From: Thermocatellispora tengchongensis
Lineage (GTDB): Bacteria; Actinomycetota; Actinomycetes; Streptosporangiales; Streptosporangiaceae
NCBI RefSeq assembly: GCF_014202315.1
Contig: NZ_JACHGN010000024.1
Span: forward strand, 115,883-179,882
Length of the DNA: 64,000 nt
Reading direction: 5' to 3'
The position numbers were made by a program, and so were the translations under genes. Under the pieces are notes generated by a model, which made no database searches, had not been told where the DNA came from, and saw only the letters and a program-made list of their open reading frames with translations. Below are positions 26,278-34,362 of the stretch, piece after piece (the first letter of the stretch is position 1; each line of letters opens with the position of its first letter).

Positions 26278-27137
26278 CCCCCTCGTACCTCGGTGATCAG
26301 GGCGGCGAGGAAGGCCCGCGCCTCGTCATCGAAGATCGCCACATCGCTCAGCCGCCGCCACTGCTTGTCGTACAGGGCGACCTCCTCGCTCCGGGCGGCG
26401 ACCACACGCGCGTGGGTGGTCTCGACCTCCACGAACGTCTCGCAGCCTTCGTCGTCGCCCTCGTACATGACGAAGCCGTGCAGGGGCAGCGCGATGGCCT
26501 CCGCGTCGGCGGGGACGATGCCGATCGAGATGTTGTCCAGCGTGCTGAGCGAGGAGATCCGGTCGAGCTGGGCCGCCAGCACGCGTGCCGGGCCTGGACG
26601 CCACCGCAGGGCGCCCTCGCAGATCAGGAAGTCGAAGCGCCGGTCCTCCTCGTACAGCGCCAACTGGCGGCGCAGCCTGGCCGCCACCGCGGCGGACAGG
26701 TCGTCGTCGGTGTAGGGCAGCTCGAACAGCGCGAACACGCGGCGCGCGTACTCGGCCGTCTGCAGCAGCCCGGGGACCACCGCGGTCTGCAGGTTGCGTA
26801 CCAGGTGGGACCGCAGCTCGCGGTCCCTGAGGCGCTCCTGGAAGTGGCCCTGCTCCTGCAGGGCCGTGCGCCAGGTCTGCACCTCCTGGTGCGCGGCCTC
26901 GGTCAGCTCGATCAATCTCTCCCCGGTCTCCCGCGGCGCGCCGACGGCCAGGGTCCACTTCCGGACTTCGGGCACCGAGGGCATCGCGGTACCGGACTCG
27001 ATCCGGGACACCTTGGACTGGCTGATCCCCACCTCCTGCGCGAGTTCGCGCCCGGTGACCCCGGCCTGGTCGCGCAGGCGGCGCAACTCCAGCGCGAGCC
27101 GCTGCCGCCGCCCTCCGATCCCCCCGGCCCCATCCAT
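26268..27137 (-). CDS. XRE-family regulator with DUF5753 domain
   Basis: A 289-residue DNA-binding protein. The ATG at 27137 is preferred for its GGGAGG ribosome binding site; the frame is open to 27182. The helix-turn-helix is at about residues 15-65 (LRRLRDQAGVTGRELAQEVG, ISQSKVSRIESGTAMPSVPE). The rest is the DUF5753 region (VPGLLQTAEYARRVFALFEL, RRQLALYEEDRRFDFLICEG, IGIVPADAEAIALPLHGFVM, HARVVAARSEEVALYDKQWR RL). It probably works with the adjacent DUF397 protein. Confidence 0.92.
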   Translation of the reverse strand: MDGAGGIGGRRQRLALELRRLRDQAGVTGRELAQEVGISQSKVSRIESGTAMPSVPEVRKWTLAVGAPRETGERLIELTEAAHQEVQTWRTALQEQGHFQERLRDRELRSHLVRNLQTAVVPGLLQTAEYARRVFALFELPYTDDDLSAAVAARLRRQLALYEEDRRFDFLICEGALRWRPGPARVLAAQLDRISSLSTLDNISIGIVPADAEAIALPLHGFVMYEGDDEGCETFVEVETTHARVVAARSEEVALYDKQWRRLSDVAIFDDEARAFLAALITEVRGGSR

Positions 27138-27414
27138 GCCGAACGTCCTCCCATGCCGGCTCGCCGCGTGAGTGCGCATCAATTCACTCCGATTCGCGGC
27201 AATGCGAGACTAAAGCACCTCCCGATGGGTCTGTCAACGCCTTCGAGTTGGTGAAATGCCGGGCATGACATGGATTAGTGAACGAACGACCCGAATTAGT
27301 TACAATCGGTGGCCTGTCCTTGCAGTCTGATTCATAATGATTCTTGACTATGCGACGGGCCGCGGACCGGCGCTCGGGGTGCCGGACCGCGGCCCGGGGG
27401 TGCGGAGCGCGTGT

Positions 27415-28854
27415 TCAGACCGGTTCCGGAACGCGTCGTTCGTCGTCGTCCTTGGCGGGGCGTCCGGGGCGGGCGGTGGCGCGCAGGGAGTAGAGGCTGA
27501 CCGGGACTCCGATCAGGACGATGGCGGCGGCGATGGCCAGGGAGATCTGGTAGCCGTCCAGGAAGGCCGCCAGGGGCGCGGTGCCGTCCTCCAGGGCGGC
27601 CGACTGGCGGGCGTTCAGGATCGCGCCCAGGACCGTCACGCCGAGGAGGCCGAAGACCTCGCGGGAGACGTTCAGGACGCCGGAGGCCACTCCGGCGCGG
27701 CCGGTGGGGAGGGCGCCGAGGATCACGGTGGTCAGCGGGACCAGCATGCCGCCGCCCAGGCCGTACAGCAGGAACCAGGGCAGGATGTCGCCGTAGGCGG
27801 CGCCCGCGCCGACGCGGGAGATGGCGAAGATGGCGCCGGTCATCAGGGCCAGGCCGAGCGCGACCGTGGGGCCGTTGCCGAGCAGACGGCTGATGCGCTG
27901 GGCGCTGATCGCCACGACCGCCATGACCAGGGCCATCGGTACGAAGGCCGCCCCCGCCTGGGTGGGGGTGAAGCCGAGCACGTTCTGCAGCCACAGCGCG
28001 CTGAAGAAGTAGATGCCGAAGACCCCGAACGACCACAGGCCCATCGACAGCGTGCCGCCGCTGAAGGCGCGGGCGCGGAACAGGGACAGGTCGATCATCG
28101 GCTCGGCGGCGCGGGTCTCGGCGACCACGAACGCGACCGCCGCCGCCGCGGCGACGCCGAACGCGGTCAGGATCTCGCCGGAGGTCCAGCCGGCCCCCTC
28201 GCCCTCGATCAGCGCGTACGTCAGCGCGAACAGCGCGATGGCCGATGTGACCAGGCCGGGCAGGTCCAGGCTCCGCCGTACGCGGCCGTCGCGCGGCGGG
28301 CGCACCGCCCAGTAGGCCAGCGCGAGCGTGAGCGCCCCGACGGGCACGTTGATCAGGTAGATCCAGCCCCAGTGCCAGTACTCGCTGATGAACCCGCCGG
28401 TCAGCGGGCCCAGCGCCATGGACAGCGCGCCCGATGAGGTCCAGATGCCGACGGCCGTGCCGCGCTCGCGCGGGTCGGTGAAGGTCGACGACAGCAGCGC
28501 GAGCGAGGTCGGGGTGAGCAGCGCCGCGCCGATGCCCTGCACCGCCCTGGCGCCGATCAGCGTGCCGCCGTCGCCGGCGAGCCCGGCCCCGAGCGAGGCG
28601 AGGGTGAACACCGCGAGCCCGGCCAGGAACACCCGCCGCGCCCCGAACACGTCGGCCAGCCTGCCTCCGACCAGCATGAGGCCGGCGAAGACCAGGATGT
28701 AGCCGCTGACGATCCACTCCAGGCCGGCGATGTCCAGCTCCAGTTCACGCTGGATCGTCGGCAGCGCGACGTTGACGATGTTGTTGTCCAGGTAGGTCAT
28801 GAAAGTGCCGAGCGTGACGGCGGCGAGTGCCCACCATCTACGTCTGTCGTCCAC
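27415..28854 (-). CDS. MFS drug exporter, DHA2 (EmrB/QacA) type
   Basis: A 479-residue transporter from the GTG at 28854 behind AGGGGGC. It has 14 predicted membrane helices. The first contains the DHA2 motif TFMTYLDNNIVNVALPTIQR, followed by GGRLADVFGARRVFLAG (motif A) and LGPLTGGFISEYWHWGWIYL INVPVG (motif C region). Proton-driven export of a drug or small molecule is expected. The divergent TetR gene and the operator between them make it a classic repressor-controlled efflux pump; the substrate is unknown. Confidence 0.92.
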   Translation of the reverse strand: MDDRRRWWALAAVTLGTFMTYLDNNIVNVALPTIQRELELDIAGLEWIVSGYILVFAGLMLVGGRLADVFGARRVFLAGLAVFTLASLGAGLAGDGGTLIGARAVQGIGAALLTPTSLALLSSTFTDPRERGTAVGIWTSSGALSMALGPLTGGFISEYWHWGWIYLINVPVGALTLALAYWAVRPPRDGRVRRSLDLPGLVTSAIALFALTYALIEGEGAGWTSGEILTAFGVAAAAAVAFVVAETRAAEPMIDLSLFRARAFSGGTLSMGLWSFGVFGIYFFSALWLQNVLGFTPTQAGAAFVPMALVMAVVAISAQRISRLLGNGPTVALGLALMTGAIFAISRVGAGAAYGDILPWFLLYGLGGGMLVPLTTVILGALPTGRAGVASGVLNVSREVFGLLGVTVLGAILNARQSAALEDGTAPLAAFLDGYQISLAIAAAIVLIGVPVSLYSLRATARPGRPAKDDDERRVPEPV

Positions 28855-28871
28855 GAAGTGCCCCCTATAGT

Positions 28872-28903
28872 AACTATACGCCGTACATGTACGTCGCATA
28901 GTT
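28872..28903. promoter_or_regulatory. TetR operator between MFS exporter and its regulator
   Basis: A 32-base imperfect palindrome centred on GTACATGTAC, with arms AACTATACG and CGCATAGTT. It covers a TATAGT sequence on the minus strand that may be the -10 of the exporter. A further half-site-like CGCGTATAGTT at 28914-28924 overlaps the likely -10 (TATAGT 28918-28923) of the TetR gene. Confidence 0.7.
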
Positions 28904-28934
28904 GAACCTGTACCGCGTATAGTTGTCAAGCGTG

Positions 28935-29621
28935 ATGAGCAAGTTGTCCCGCGAGGCCGTGATCCGGCGCGCACTGGCCCTCGCGGATGCGGAAGGCGTG
29001 GACGCTGTGACCGTCCGGCGCCTGGCGGGCGAGCTGGACGTGACCCCGATGGCGCTCTACTGGCACTTCAAGAACAAGGAAGAGCTGCTCACCGCGGTCG
29101 CCGACCACCTGCTCGCCGGGGTGGCCAGGCCGGCGGAGTTCGGCGGGCCCTGGCAGACACGGCTGCGGACGATGGTGCGGACGCTCATCGAGACGATGCG
29201 GGAGCATCCGTCGCTGCCGCTGCTGTTCCACGTCGCGGAGAAGGAGCGGATCGGCAGCTTCACCCGGGCCACCGACATCGCCCTGGGGCTGCTCGCGGAG
29301 GCCGGATTCTCGCTGGAAGAGGGGTACTGGGTCTCGTCGTACCTGCTCAACGGGGCGATCACGCTGGTCAACGGGCGGCCCGACTGCCCCGGCGGCATCC
29401 GTCCGGAGGAGGCCGAGGAGCGGCGCAAGCAGCACCGGCTGGCGCTGGAGGCCCTGCCGGAGCAGGAGTACCCCTACATCTCGGCCTACGCCGAGACGAT
29501 GAGGGCGGCGCCCGACGTCGAGCGCTACTTCTCCTTCGGCCTGGACCTCCTCATGTGCGGGGTGGAGGCCATGGCGGCCAGGATCGCGCCCGCCAGCGCC
29601 ACCCCGAACAACACCGCGTAG
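28935..29621 (+). CDS. TetR-family repressor (TetR/AcrR type, tetracycline-repressor-like C-domain)
   Basis: A 228-residue repressor. The ATG at 28935 lies about 12 bases after a TATAGT -10 hexamer, so the message is probably leaderless; GTG 28932 is equally possible. The helix-turn-helix is LAGELDVTPMALYWHFKNKE ELLTAVADHLL. The C-terminal domain contains EEGYWVSSYLLNGAITLVNG and FSFGLDLLMCGVEAMAAR, like TetR class C-terminal domains. It presumably represses the divergent MFS exporter through the palindrome between them. Its last 97 bases overlap tail-to-tail with the next MFS gene. Confidence 0.92.
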   Translation: MSKLSREAVIRRALALADAEGVDAVTVRRLAGELDVTPMALYWHFKNKEELLTAVADHLLAGVARPAEFGGPWQTRLRTMVRTLIETMREHPSLPLLFHVAEKERIGSFTRATDIALGLLAEAGFSLEEGYWVSSYLLNGAITLVNGRPDCPGGIRPEEAEERRKQHRLALEALPEQEYPYISAYAETMRAAPDVERYFSFGLDLLMCGVEAMAARIAPASATPNNTA

Positions 29622-31009
29622 GTCCGCTGGAAGCCCGTCATCAGCAGGTCCAGCGCGGCCGGCGACAGCCGCGACAGCGTGCCCTGGTAGATCAGGTGCC
29701 GTACGTCCGCCGGCACCGGCCCGCTCAGCACGCTGAGGGTCAGGGCCGTGCTGAGCACGATGCCGACGTTCATCACCATCAGCCGGAACCCGTTGACCAC
29801 GCCCATGCTGCCCGGGGGCAGCGCGCTCATCACCTGCGTCGTGTTCCCGGTCAGGAACGCGCCGCTGCCGCACCCGCACAGGAACAGGCCCGCGGCGAGC
29901 ACGGCGTACGGGGTGCCGGGGCCGGCCCCGAGCATCAGGATCAGCAGGCCGGCCGCGCTCGTCAGCGCGCCCCCCACCGAGATCCAGTACGCCGGCACCC
30001 GCCGCCCCAGCGCGCCCGCGGCGGGCGAGGCCAGGGCCATGCCGATCGGCACCGGGAGCACGGCCACGCCGGCGGTCAGCGCGTCAACGCCCCGCGCCGC
30101 CTGGAAGTACAGCGCGGCCAGCAGGATCAGCGCCGAGCGGGCGAGCGCGGCGCAGAAGGCGGCCAGGTTGGCGAAGGCGAGCATGCGCGCGCCGAACAGC
30201 CGCAGGTCCAGCACCGGATTCCGGGCCCGCCGCTCGACCAGCACCAGCGCCGGGAGCAGCGCGAGCGCCACCGCGCCGCCCGCGAGCACGGCCGGGCTGG
30301 ACGGGCCGCGCGAGCCGGCCTCGCTCAGCGCGACCAGCGTCGCGGTCATCGCGGCGAACAGGATCAGGTTGCCGGCCGCGTCCACCGGCTGCCGGGGGCC
30401 GCGCGGCACCCGGCGCAGCGTGCGGGCCCCCCACAACAGCGCGACCAGCCCGGCCGGGACGTTCACCCAGAAGATCCACTGCCACCCGGCCGCCTGCGCG
30501 ATCAGGCCGCCGACCGTGGGCCCGGCGAGCTGGGCGATCGACAGCGTGCCGATGTAGACGCCCATGCCCTGGCTGAGCCGGTCGGGCGGGAACGCGTCGG
30601 TGATGATCACCGTGCCGTTGGCCAGGATCATCGCCGCGCCCACGGCCTGGAGCGCCCGCAGCGCGACCAGCACCGGTACGTTCGGCGCCAGCCCGGCCAG
30701 CAGCGACGCCGCGGTGAACACCGCGAAGCCGGCCAGGTACACCTCGCGCCGGCCGAGCAGGTCCGCCACCCGGCCGAACAACACCAGCGTCGCGGTGTTC
30801 ACCAGCAGGAACGACAGCAGGATCCAGCTCGCGCCGAACGCGTCGGCGCGGAAGTGCCGTACGACCTCGGGCAGCGCGACGTTCAGCGTGCTGCCCGAGA
30901 GGCCGATCAGGATCAGCCCGAGGCTGGTCACCGAGCAGACCCGCCAGGCGTGCCTGAGCCGTCGCAGGTATTCGGGAGAGCCGGGGAGCTCCTGGGGGGC
31001 GGGGGCCAT
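29525..31009 (-). CDS. MFS transporter, DHA2 type
   Basis: A 494-residue, roughly 14-helix transporter: SLGLILIGLSGSTLNVALPE, ASWILLSFLLVNTATLVLFG RVADLLGRREVYLAG (motif A), VGAAMILANGTVIITDAFPP and AGPTVGGLIAQAAGWQWIFW VNVPAGL (motif C region). The substrate is unknown. It begins 21 bases after the Crp-family gene on the same strand and is probably co-transcribed with it and the adenylate cyclase. Its 3' end overlaps the convergent TetR gene by 97 bases. Confidence 0.9.
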   Translation of the reverse strand: MAPAPQELPGSPEYLRRLRHAWRVCSVTSLGLILIGLSGSTLNVALPEVVRHFRADAFGASWILLSFLLVNTATLVLFGRVADLLGRREVYLAGFAVFTAASLLAGLAPNVPVLVALRALQAVGAAMILANGTVIITDAFPPDRLSQGMGVYIGTLSIAQLAGPTVGGLIAQAAGWQWIFWVNVPAGLVALLWGARTLRRVPRGPRQPVDAAGNLILFAAMTATLVALSEAGSRGPSSPAVLAGGAVALALLPALVLVERRARNPVLDLRLFGARMLAFANLAAFCAALARSALILLAALYFQAARGVDALTAGVAVLPVPIGMALASPAAGALGRRVPAYWISVGGALTSAAGLLILMLGAGPGTPYAVLAAGLFLCGCGSGAFLTGNTTQVMSALPPGSMGVVNGFRLMVMNVGIVLSTALTLSVLSGPVPADVRHLIYQGTLSRLSPAALDLLMTGFQRTYAVLFGVALAGAILAAMASTPHMRRSRPKEK

Positions 31010-31030
31010 GCCGGTCGGCGGCGGGCGGGG

Positions 31031-31705
31031 TCAGCGGGCGCGCTTGCGCAGGCCCTCCATGTCGTGGATGACCACGCGGCGGCGGCCGGTCTCGATCAGC
31101 CCGCGGTCGCGCAATGAGCGCAGGGCCTTGCTGACCGCCTCGCGCGACGCGCCGGTCCAGCCGGCCAGCTCGTCCTGCGACAGCGGCAGCGCCACGCGTA
31201 CGCCGCCGTTGTTCGGCTCGCCGTAGCGCTCGGCCAGCTCCACCAGCCGGGTCGCGACCCGGCCGGTGGTGTCGAACGCGCCGTACTCGATCCGCTTGCG
31301 GTCGGCGTCGCGCAGCCTGCTGATGATCAGCTTCATCAGCGTGACCGCGATCCGCCCGTGCTCGCGCAGGAACCCGGAGAAGTCGCGGATCACGATGCCC
31401 TCGACCGGCTCCAGCGCGGTGACCGTGCCGGAGCGGGCGCCGCCGTCGAGCGCCGACATGTCGCCCAGCAGGGCCCCCGGGCCACGGATCGCGAGCACGA
31501 CCTCGGTGCCGCTCGCCGTGTGCGAGGAGACCTTGACCCGGCCGGAGGTGAGCACGAGCACCCAGTCGGAGGTGTCGCCCTCGGTCATCAGGGTGGCGCC
31601 CCTGTCCCAGCGGCGAGGGCGCCCGCTCTTGCGCAGCGCCTCGACCTCGTCCGGGCCGAGCAACGACAGGAACTCGCCCGGTTCCAAGGGGAGCGTCTGG
31701 TTCAT
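31031..31705 (-). CDS. Crp/Fnr-family transcriptional regulator
   Basis: A 224-residue protein from the ATG at 31705 (AGGAAGG upstream); the frame continues to 31768. A cyclic-nucleotide-binding barrel lies at about residues 12-130 (GATLMTEGDTSDWVLVLTSG, IRGPGALLGDMSALDGGARS GTVTALEPVEG). A dimer helix and a Crp-type winged helix follow (PLSQDELAGWTGASREAVSK ALRSLRDRGLIETGRRRVVI). The phosphate-binding cassette reads GDMSALDGGARSGT, close to that of cAMP-responsive Crp proteins. Location 93 bases downstream of a class III cyclase gene suggests that cyclase makes its ligand. Confidence 0.92.
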   Translation of the reverse strand: MNQTLPLEPGEFLSLLGPDEVEALRKSGRPRRWDRGATLMTEGDTSDWVLVLTSGRVKVSSHTASGTEVVLAIRGPGALLGDMSALDGGARSGTVTALEPVEGIVIRDFSGFLREHGRIAVTLMKLIISRLRDADRKRIEYGAFDTTGRVATRLVELAERYGEPNNGGVRVALPLSQDELAGWTGASREAVSKALRSLRDRGLIETGRRRVVIHDMEGLRKRAR

Positions 31706-31798
31706 GGAGATGAGCCTTCCTGCTGGACCGCGAAAGAAGGATATTTCTGGATCGCTGGGGCTAGCCATGGCTTATTTCGCTGCTTCGTCGTTTCCCGC

Positions 31799-33901
31799 TC
31801 ATTCGGGCAGGGCGTGCAGCACGTACGCGTGCACCGGCTGCTCCTTGCCCTTCAGGCTCAGGTCGCCCAGGGAGCTGACCCGCGCGCCCGTGCCGAGCTG
31901 CTCGTACGTCGTCGAGCCGATCACCACCGTGCCCGGCTCGGCCAGCGCCTGCAGCCGGGCCGCGACGTTGACGCTGTCGCCCATCGCGTTGAAGCCGCGC
32001 AGCTCCGGGCTGCCGATGTTGCCCACCAGCGCCATGCCGGTGTTCACCCCGACCCGGAACTGCGGCCACTCCACGCCGTTCAGCCGCCCGGCGGCCTGCT
32101 CGGCCGCGACCTCCTCGGCCACCCGGGCGGCGGCCCGCTGCATCGCCAGCCCGGCCCGAGCCGCGGCCAGCGCGTGGTCCTGCTGCCGCGCCGGCGCGTT
32201 GAACAGCGCGAGCAGGGCGTCGCCGACGAACTGCACGATCGTGCCGCCGTTGTCGAGGATGCACGGCACGGCCGCGGTGTGGTAGCGGTTCAGCATGTCC
32301 ACGATCTCGCCGGGGGCGACCTTCTCCGAGAACGTGGTGAACCCCTTCAGGTCGGCGAACAGCGCCGTCAGCTCCACCAGCGAGCCGCCCAGCGCCGCCT
32401 GCTCGGGGTCGGCCAGCAGCGCGGCGGCCACATCGGGCGACATGTACTGGCGGAACAGCGTGGACAGCTCGCCGTACAGGCGGGCGTTCTCCAGCGAGAT
32501 CGACATCTGCCCGGCCAGCAGCCCGGCCAGCGCGGCGTCCTGCGGCGTACGCCCGATGGGCACCCGCATCGCGCCCGCCAGCTTGCCCTTCACCGTCAGC
32601 GGGTGCACCAGCGCGTCGTCGTGCCGCACCGGCTCGCCGCCGGGGAAGTCGTGCTCGGAGTAGTCGCGCGCGGCGACCGACACCACGCCGTCGGCCACCA
32701 GGCCGATGCGCACGTCGCCGTACGCCTGGCGCACCCGGTCCAGGGCCGTGGCCAGCAGCTCCTTCTCGTCCAGCCCTACCCGGGCGGTGCGCCCGACGTC
32801 CACCAGCGCGGCCAGCCGCTCCGACAGCTCGCGCTCGTTGGCCAGCGCCTCGCCGGCGCGGTCGAGCACCGCCGCCTGGCTCTCGGTGAGCCGGAACTTC
32901 CCGGCCAGGCGGGTGGCCACCGGCACGGGCGACTCCGCGCGCCGCCGCAGGTGGCCGACCAGCTCCTCCAGCGCCTCGTCGTACTGCGCCTGGAGCCGGC
33001 GTACGGTGGCGGCCAGCGCGATCGAGTCGAACAGGCCCGCGCTGGACCCCTCGCGCCGGAACTGGATGTAGGCGCTGTAGGCGACGAACCCGAACGCGAA
33101 GGTCAGCAGGATGTGCCACTCCCACCACGACAGCGCCCAGTTGCGGTGCGAGATCGCCGCGAACATGGCCTCGGCCAGCAGCGCGTACGCCGTGATCAGG
33201 CTGATCAGCATGGACGACGGCCGCTTGCGGTGCATCCGGAACACCATGATCGCCGCGGCCGTGTAGAGGAACACCGCGACCAGCGAGAACAGGCCCAGGG
33301 TCGCCCCGTCGGCCGGGGGACGGTCGCTGAGCGGGGTCAGGTCGGGCACCAGCGAGGCGAAGCCCCACAACACCAGGAACAGGGCCAGCGCGCCGCGCAG
33401 GACGCCGGTCCTGGCGAGCACCCACCGCGCGGCCCGATCGCCCAGCGGCAGCGCCGAGGCGAACGCGAAGGCCGAGGCCACGGTGAGGCCCACCGGCTGC
33501 GACAGGTCGAAGCCGTAGCTGCCCGCGGGCAGGATGATCTTCGGCGTGGTCAGGCCGTGCATCAGGAAGAAGCCGGCGCTGCTGAGGAACACCAGCGAGA
33601 CCAGCACCAGCCGGGCGTCCTGGCGGCGCGCCGCGGCCTGGCTGATCATCCCGCCGAGCACGACGTTGATCCCCGCCACGGCGATGATCAGCCAGAAGTG
33701 GCTCGGCTCGTGCTGCCACTTGATGTCGAGGGTGTCGGGGTTGGCCAGCAGCAGCCAGAGCCCGAGCATCGGCACGATCAGGTGGATGGCCCACACCACC
33801 GCGCGCACGGGGTGAGTCGCCGGAGGCAGGTACGGCTCCGTCTGGCGCCCCGGGCTCTCGGGCGCGGCCTCGCCGTTCAGTGTGCCCGCGGCATGGCTCA
33901 T
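31799..33901 (-). CDS. membrane-anchored class III adenylate/guanylate cyclase with GAF-like region
   Basis: A 700-residue protein from the ATG at 33901 (CAGGAG upstream). About eight membrane helices occupy residues 30-290 (for example LIVPMLGLWLLLA, ILLTFAFGFVAYSAYIQF). A linker/GAF-like sensor follows at 300-490. The cyclase domain starts with LFADLKGFTTFSEK and GTIVQFVGDALLALF, giving metal aspartates D517 and D561, and continues with VGVNTGMALVGNIGS and FNAMGDSVNVAARL. The base-selecting positions are Q557 and N638 rather than the usual Lys and Asp/Thr, so the substrate may not be simple ATP. It is upstream of the Crp and MFS genes. Confidence 0.88.
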   Translation of the reverse strand: MSHAAGTLNGEAAPESPGRQTEPYLPPATHPVRAVVWAIHLIVPMLGLWLLLANPDTLDIKWQHEPSHFWLIIAVAGINVVLGGMISQAAARRQDARLVLVSLVFLSSAGFFLMHGLTTPKIILPAGSYGFDLSQPVGLTVASAFAFASALPLGDRAARWVLARTGVLRGALALFLVLWGFASLVPDLTPLSDRPPADGATLGLFSLVAVFLYTAAAIMVFRMHRKRPSSMLISLITAYALLAEAMFAAISHRNWALSWWEWHILLTFAFGFVAYSAYIQFRREGSSAGLFDSIALAATVRRLQAQYDEALEELVGHLRRRAESPVPVATRLAGKFRLTESQAAVLDRAGEALANERELSERLAALVDVGRTARVGLDEKELLATALDRVRQAYGDVRIGLVADGVVSVAARDYSEHDFPGGEPVRHDDALVHPLTVKGKLAGAMRVPIGRTPQDAALAGLLAGQMSISLENARLYGELSTLFRQYMSPDVAAALLADPEQAALGGSLVELTALFADLKGFTTFSEKVAPGEIVDMLNRYHTAAVPCILDNGGTIVQFVGDALLALFNAPARQQDHALAAARAGLAMQRAAARVAEEVAAEQAAGRLNGVEWPQFRVGVNTGMALVGNIGSPELRGFNAMGDSVNVAARLQALAEPGTVVIGSTTYEQLGTGARVSSLGDLSLKGKEQPVHAYVLHALPE

Positions 33902-34192
33902 CACTCCTGGATTAGGGGACAAGGGGTGGCTGGTCGGCACGATCGCCCTCCAGGTCAGCGGCCCGCCCACGTGCGTCGATGGACGGCCCCAGATGTTCGC
34001 CCGCGACAACGGCGCGGGTCCCCCGAACGATCACGATTATCCCCTTGGCGGAGGGCGCGCGCGAACCGCCTCAGGTATCGGTTCGAGTCCGAGATGTGAT
34101 TTCCCCGAGGTCAACCCGGGCAGAGGTTCAACCGTGTAACTCCCGCACGCCCGACAACAACCGCACCATCTTTTTCAGGGCGGCCGAAAGCA
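33902..34192. other. intergenic region between cyclase gene and purL terminator
   Basis: 290 bases with no supported gene. A T-loop-like GGTTCGAGTCC at 34078 and a partial acceptor-like pairing suggest a tRNA at first sight, but no anticodon arm can be formed. The cyclase promoter is presumably here; no strong hexamers stand out. Confidence 0.4.
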
Positions 34193-34234
34193 GCGGACGG
34201 CCGTGCCCTTTGTGGGGAGGGCACGGCCGTCCGC
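34193..34234 (-). terminator. terminator downstream of purL
   Basis: A perfect 17-bp inverted repeat (GCGGACGGCCGTGCCCT and its complement) around an 8-base loop, about 110 bases beyond the purL stop and just outside the tandem repeats. No U-run follows, as is common in actinomycete terminators. Confidence 0.75.
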
Positions 34235-34236
34235 GG

Positions 34237-34362
34237 GGTCCGGGGCCGGATCAGCGAAGATCGCCTGGTCCGGGGCCGGATCAGTGAAGATCGCCTGGTC
34301 CGGGGCCGGATCAGTGAAGATCGCCGGCTGGTCCGGGGCCGGATCAGCCGAAGATCGCCGGC
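34237..34362. repeat. four tandem copies of the purL 3' end
   Basis: Units of 30, 30, 33 and 33 bases start at 34237, 34267, 34297 and 34330. Each reads GGTCCGGGGCCGGATCAG followed by (C/T)GAAGATCGCC or CCGAAGATCGCC. The last unit contains the true purL stop codon and last codons; the others repeat that sequence beyond the gene, each with its own in-register TGA. It looks like slippage duplication of the gene terminus. Confidence 0.85.

Noticed and set aside
34034..34105. Possible tRNA (T-loop-like GGTTCGAGTCC with acceptor-like pairing ATCACGA/ATGTGAT)
   Set aside because: No anticodon stem-loop with U33 can be formed at the right spacing, and the D-arm pairing fails.
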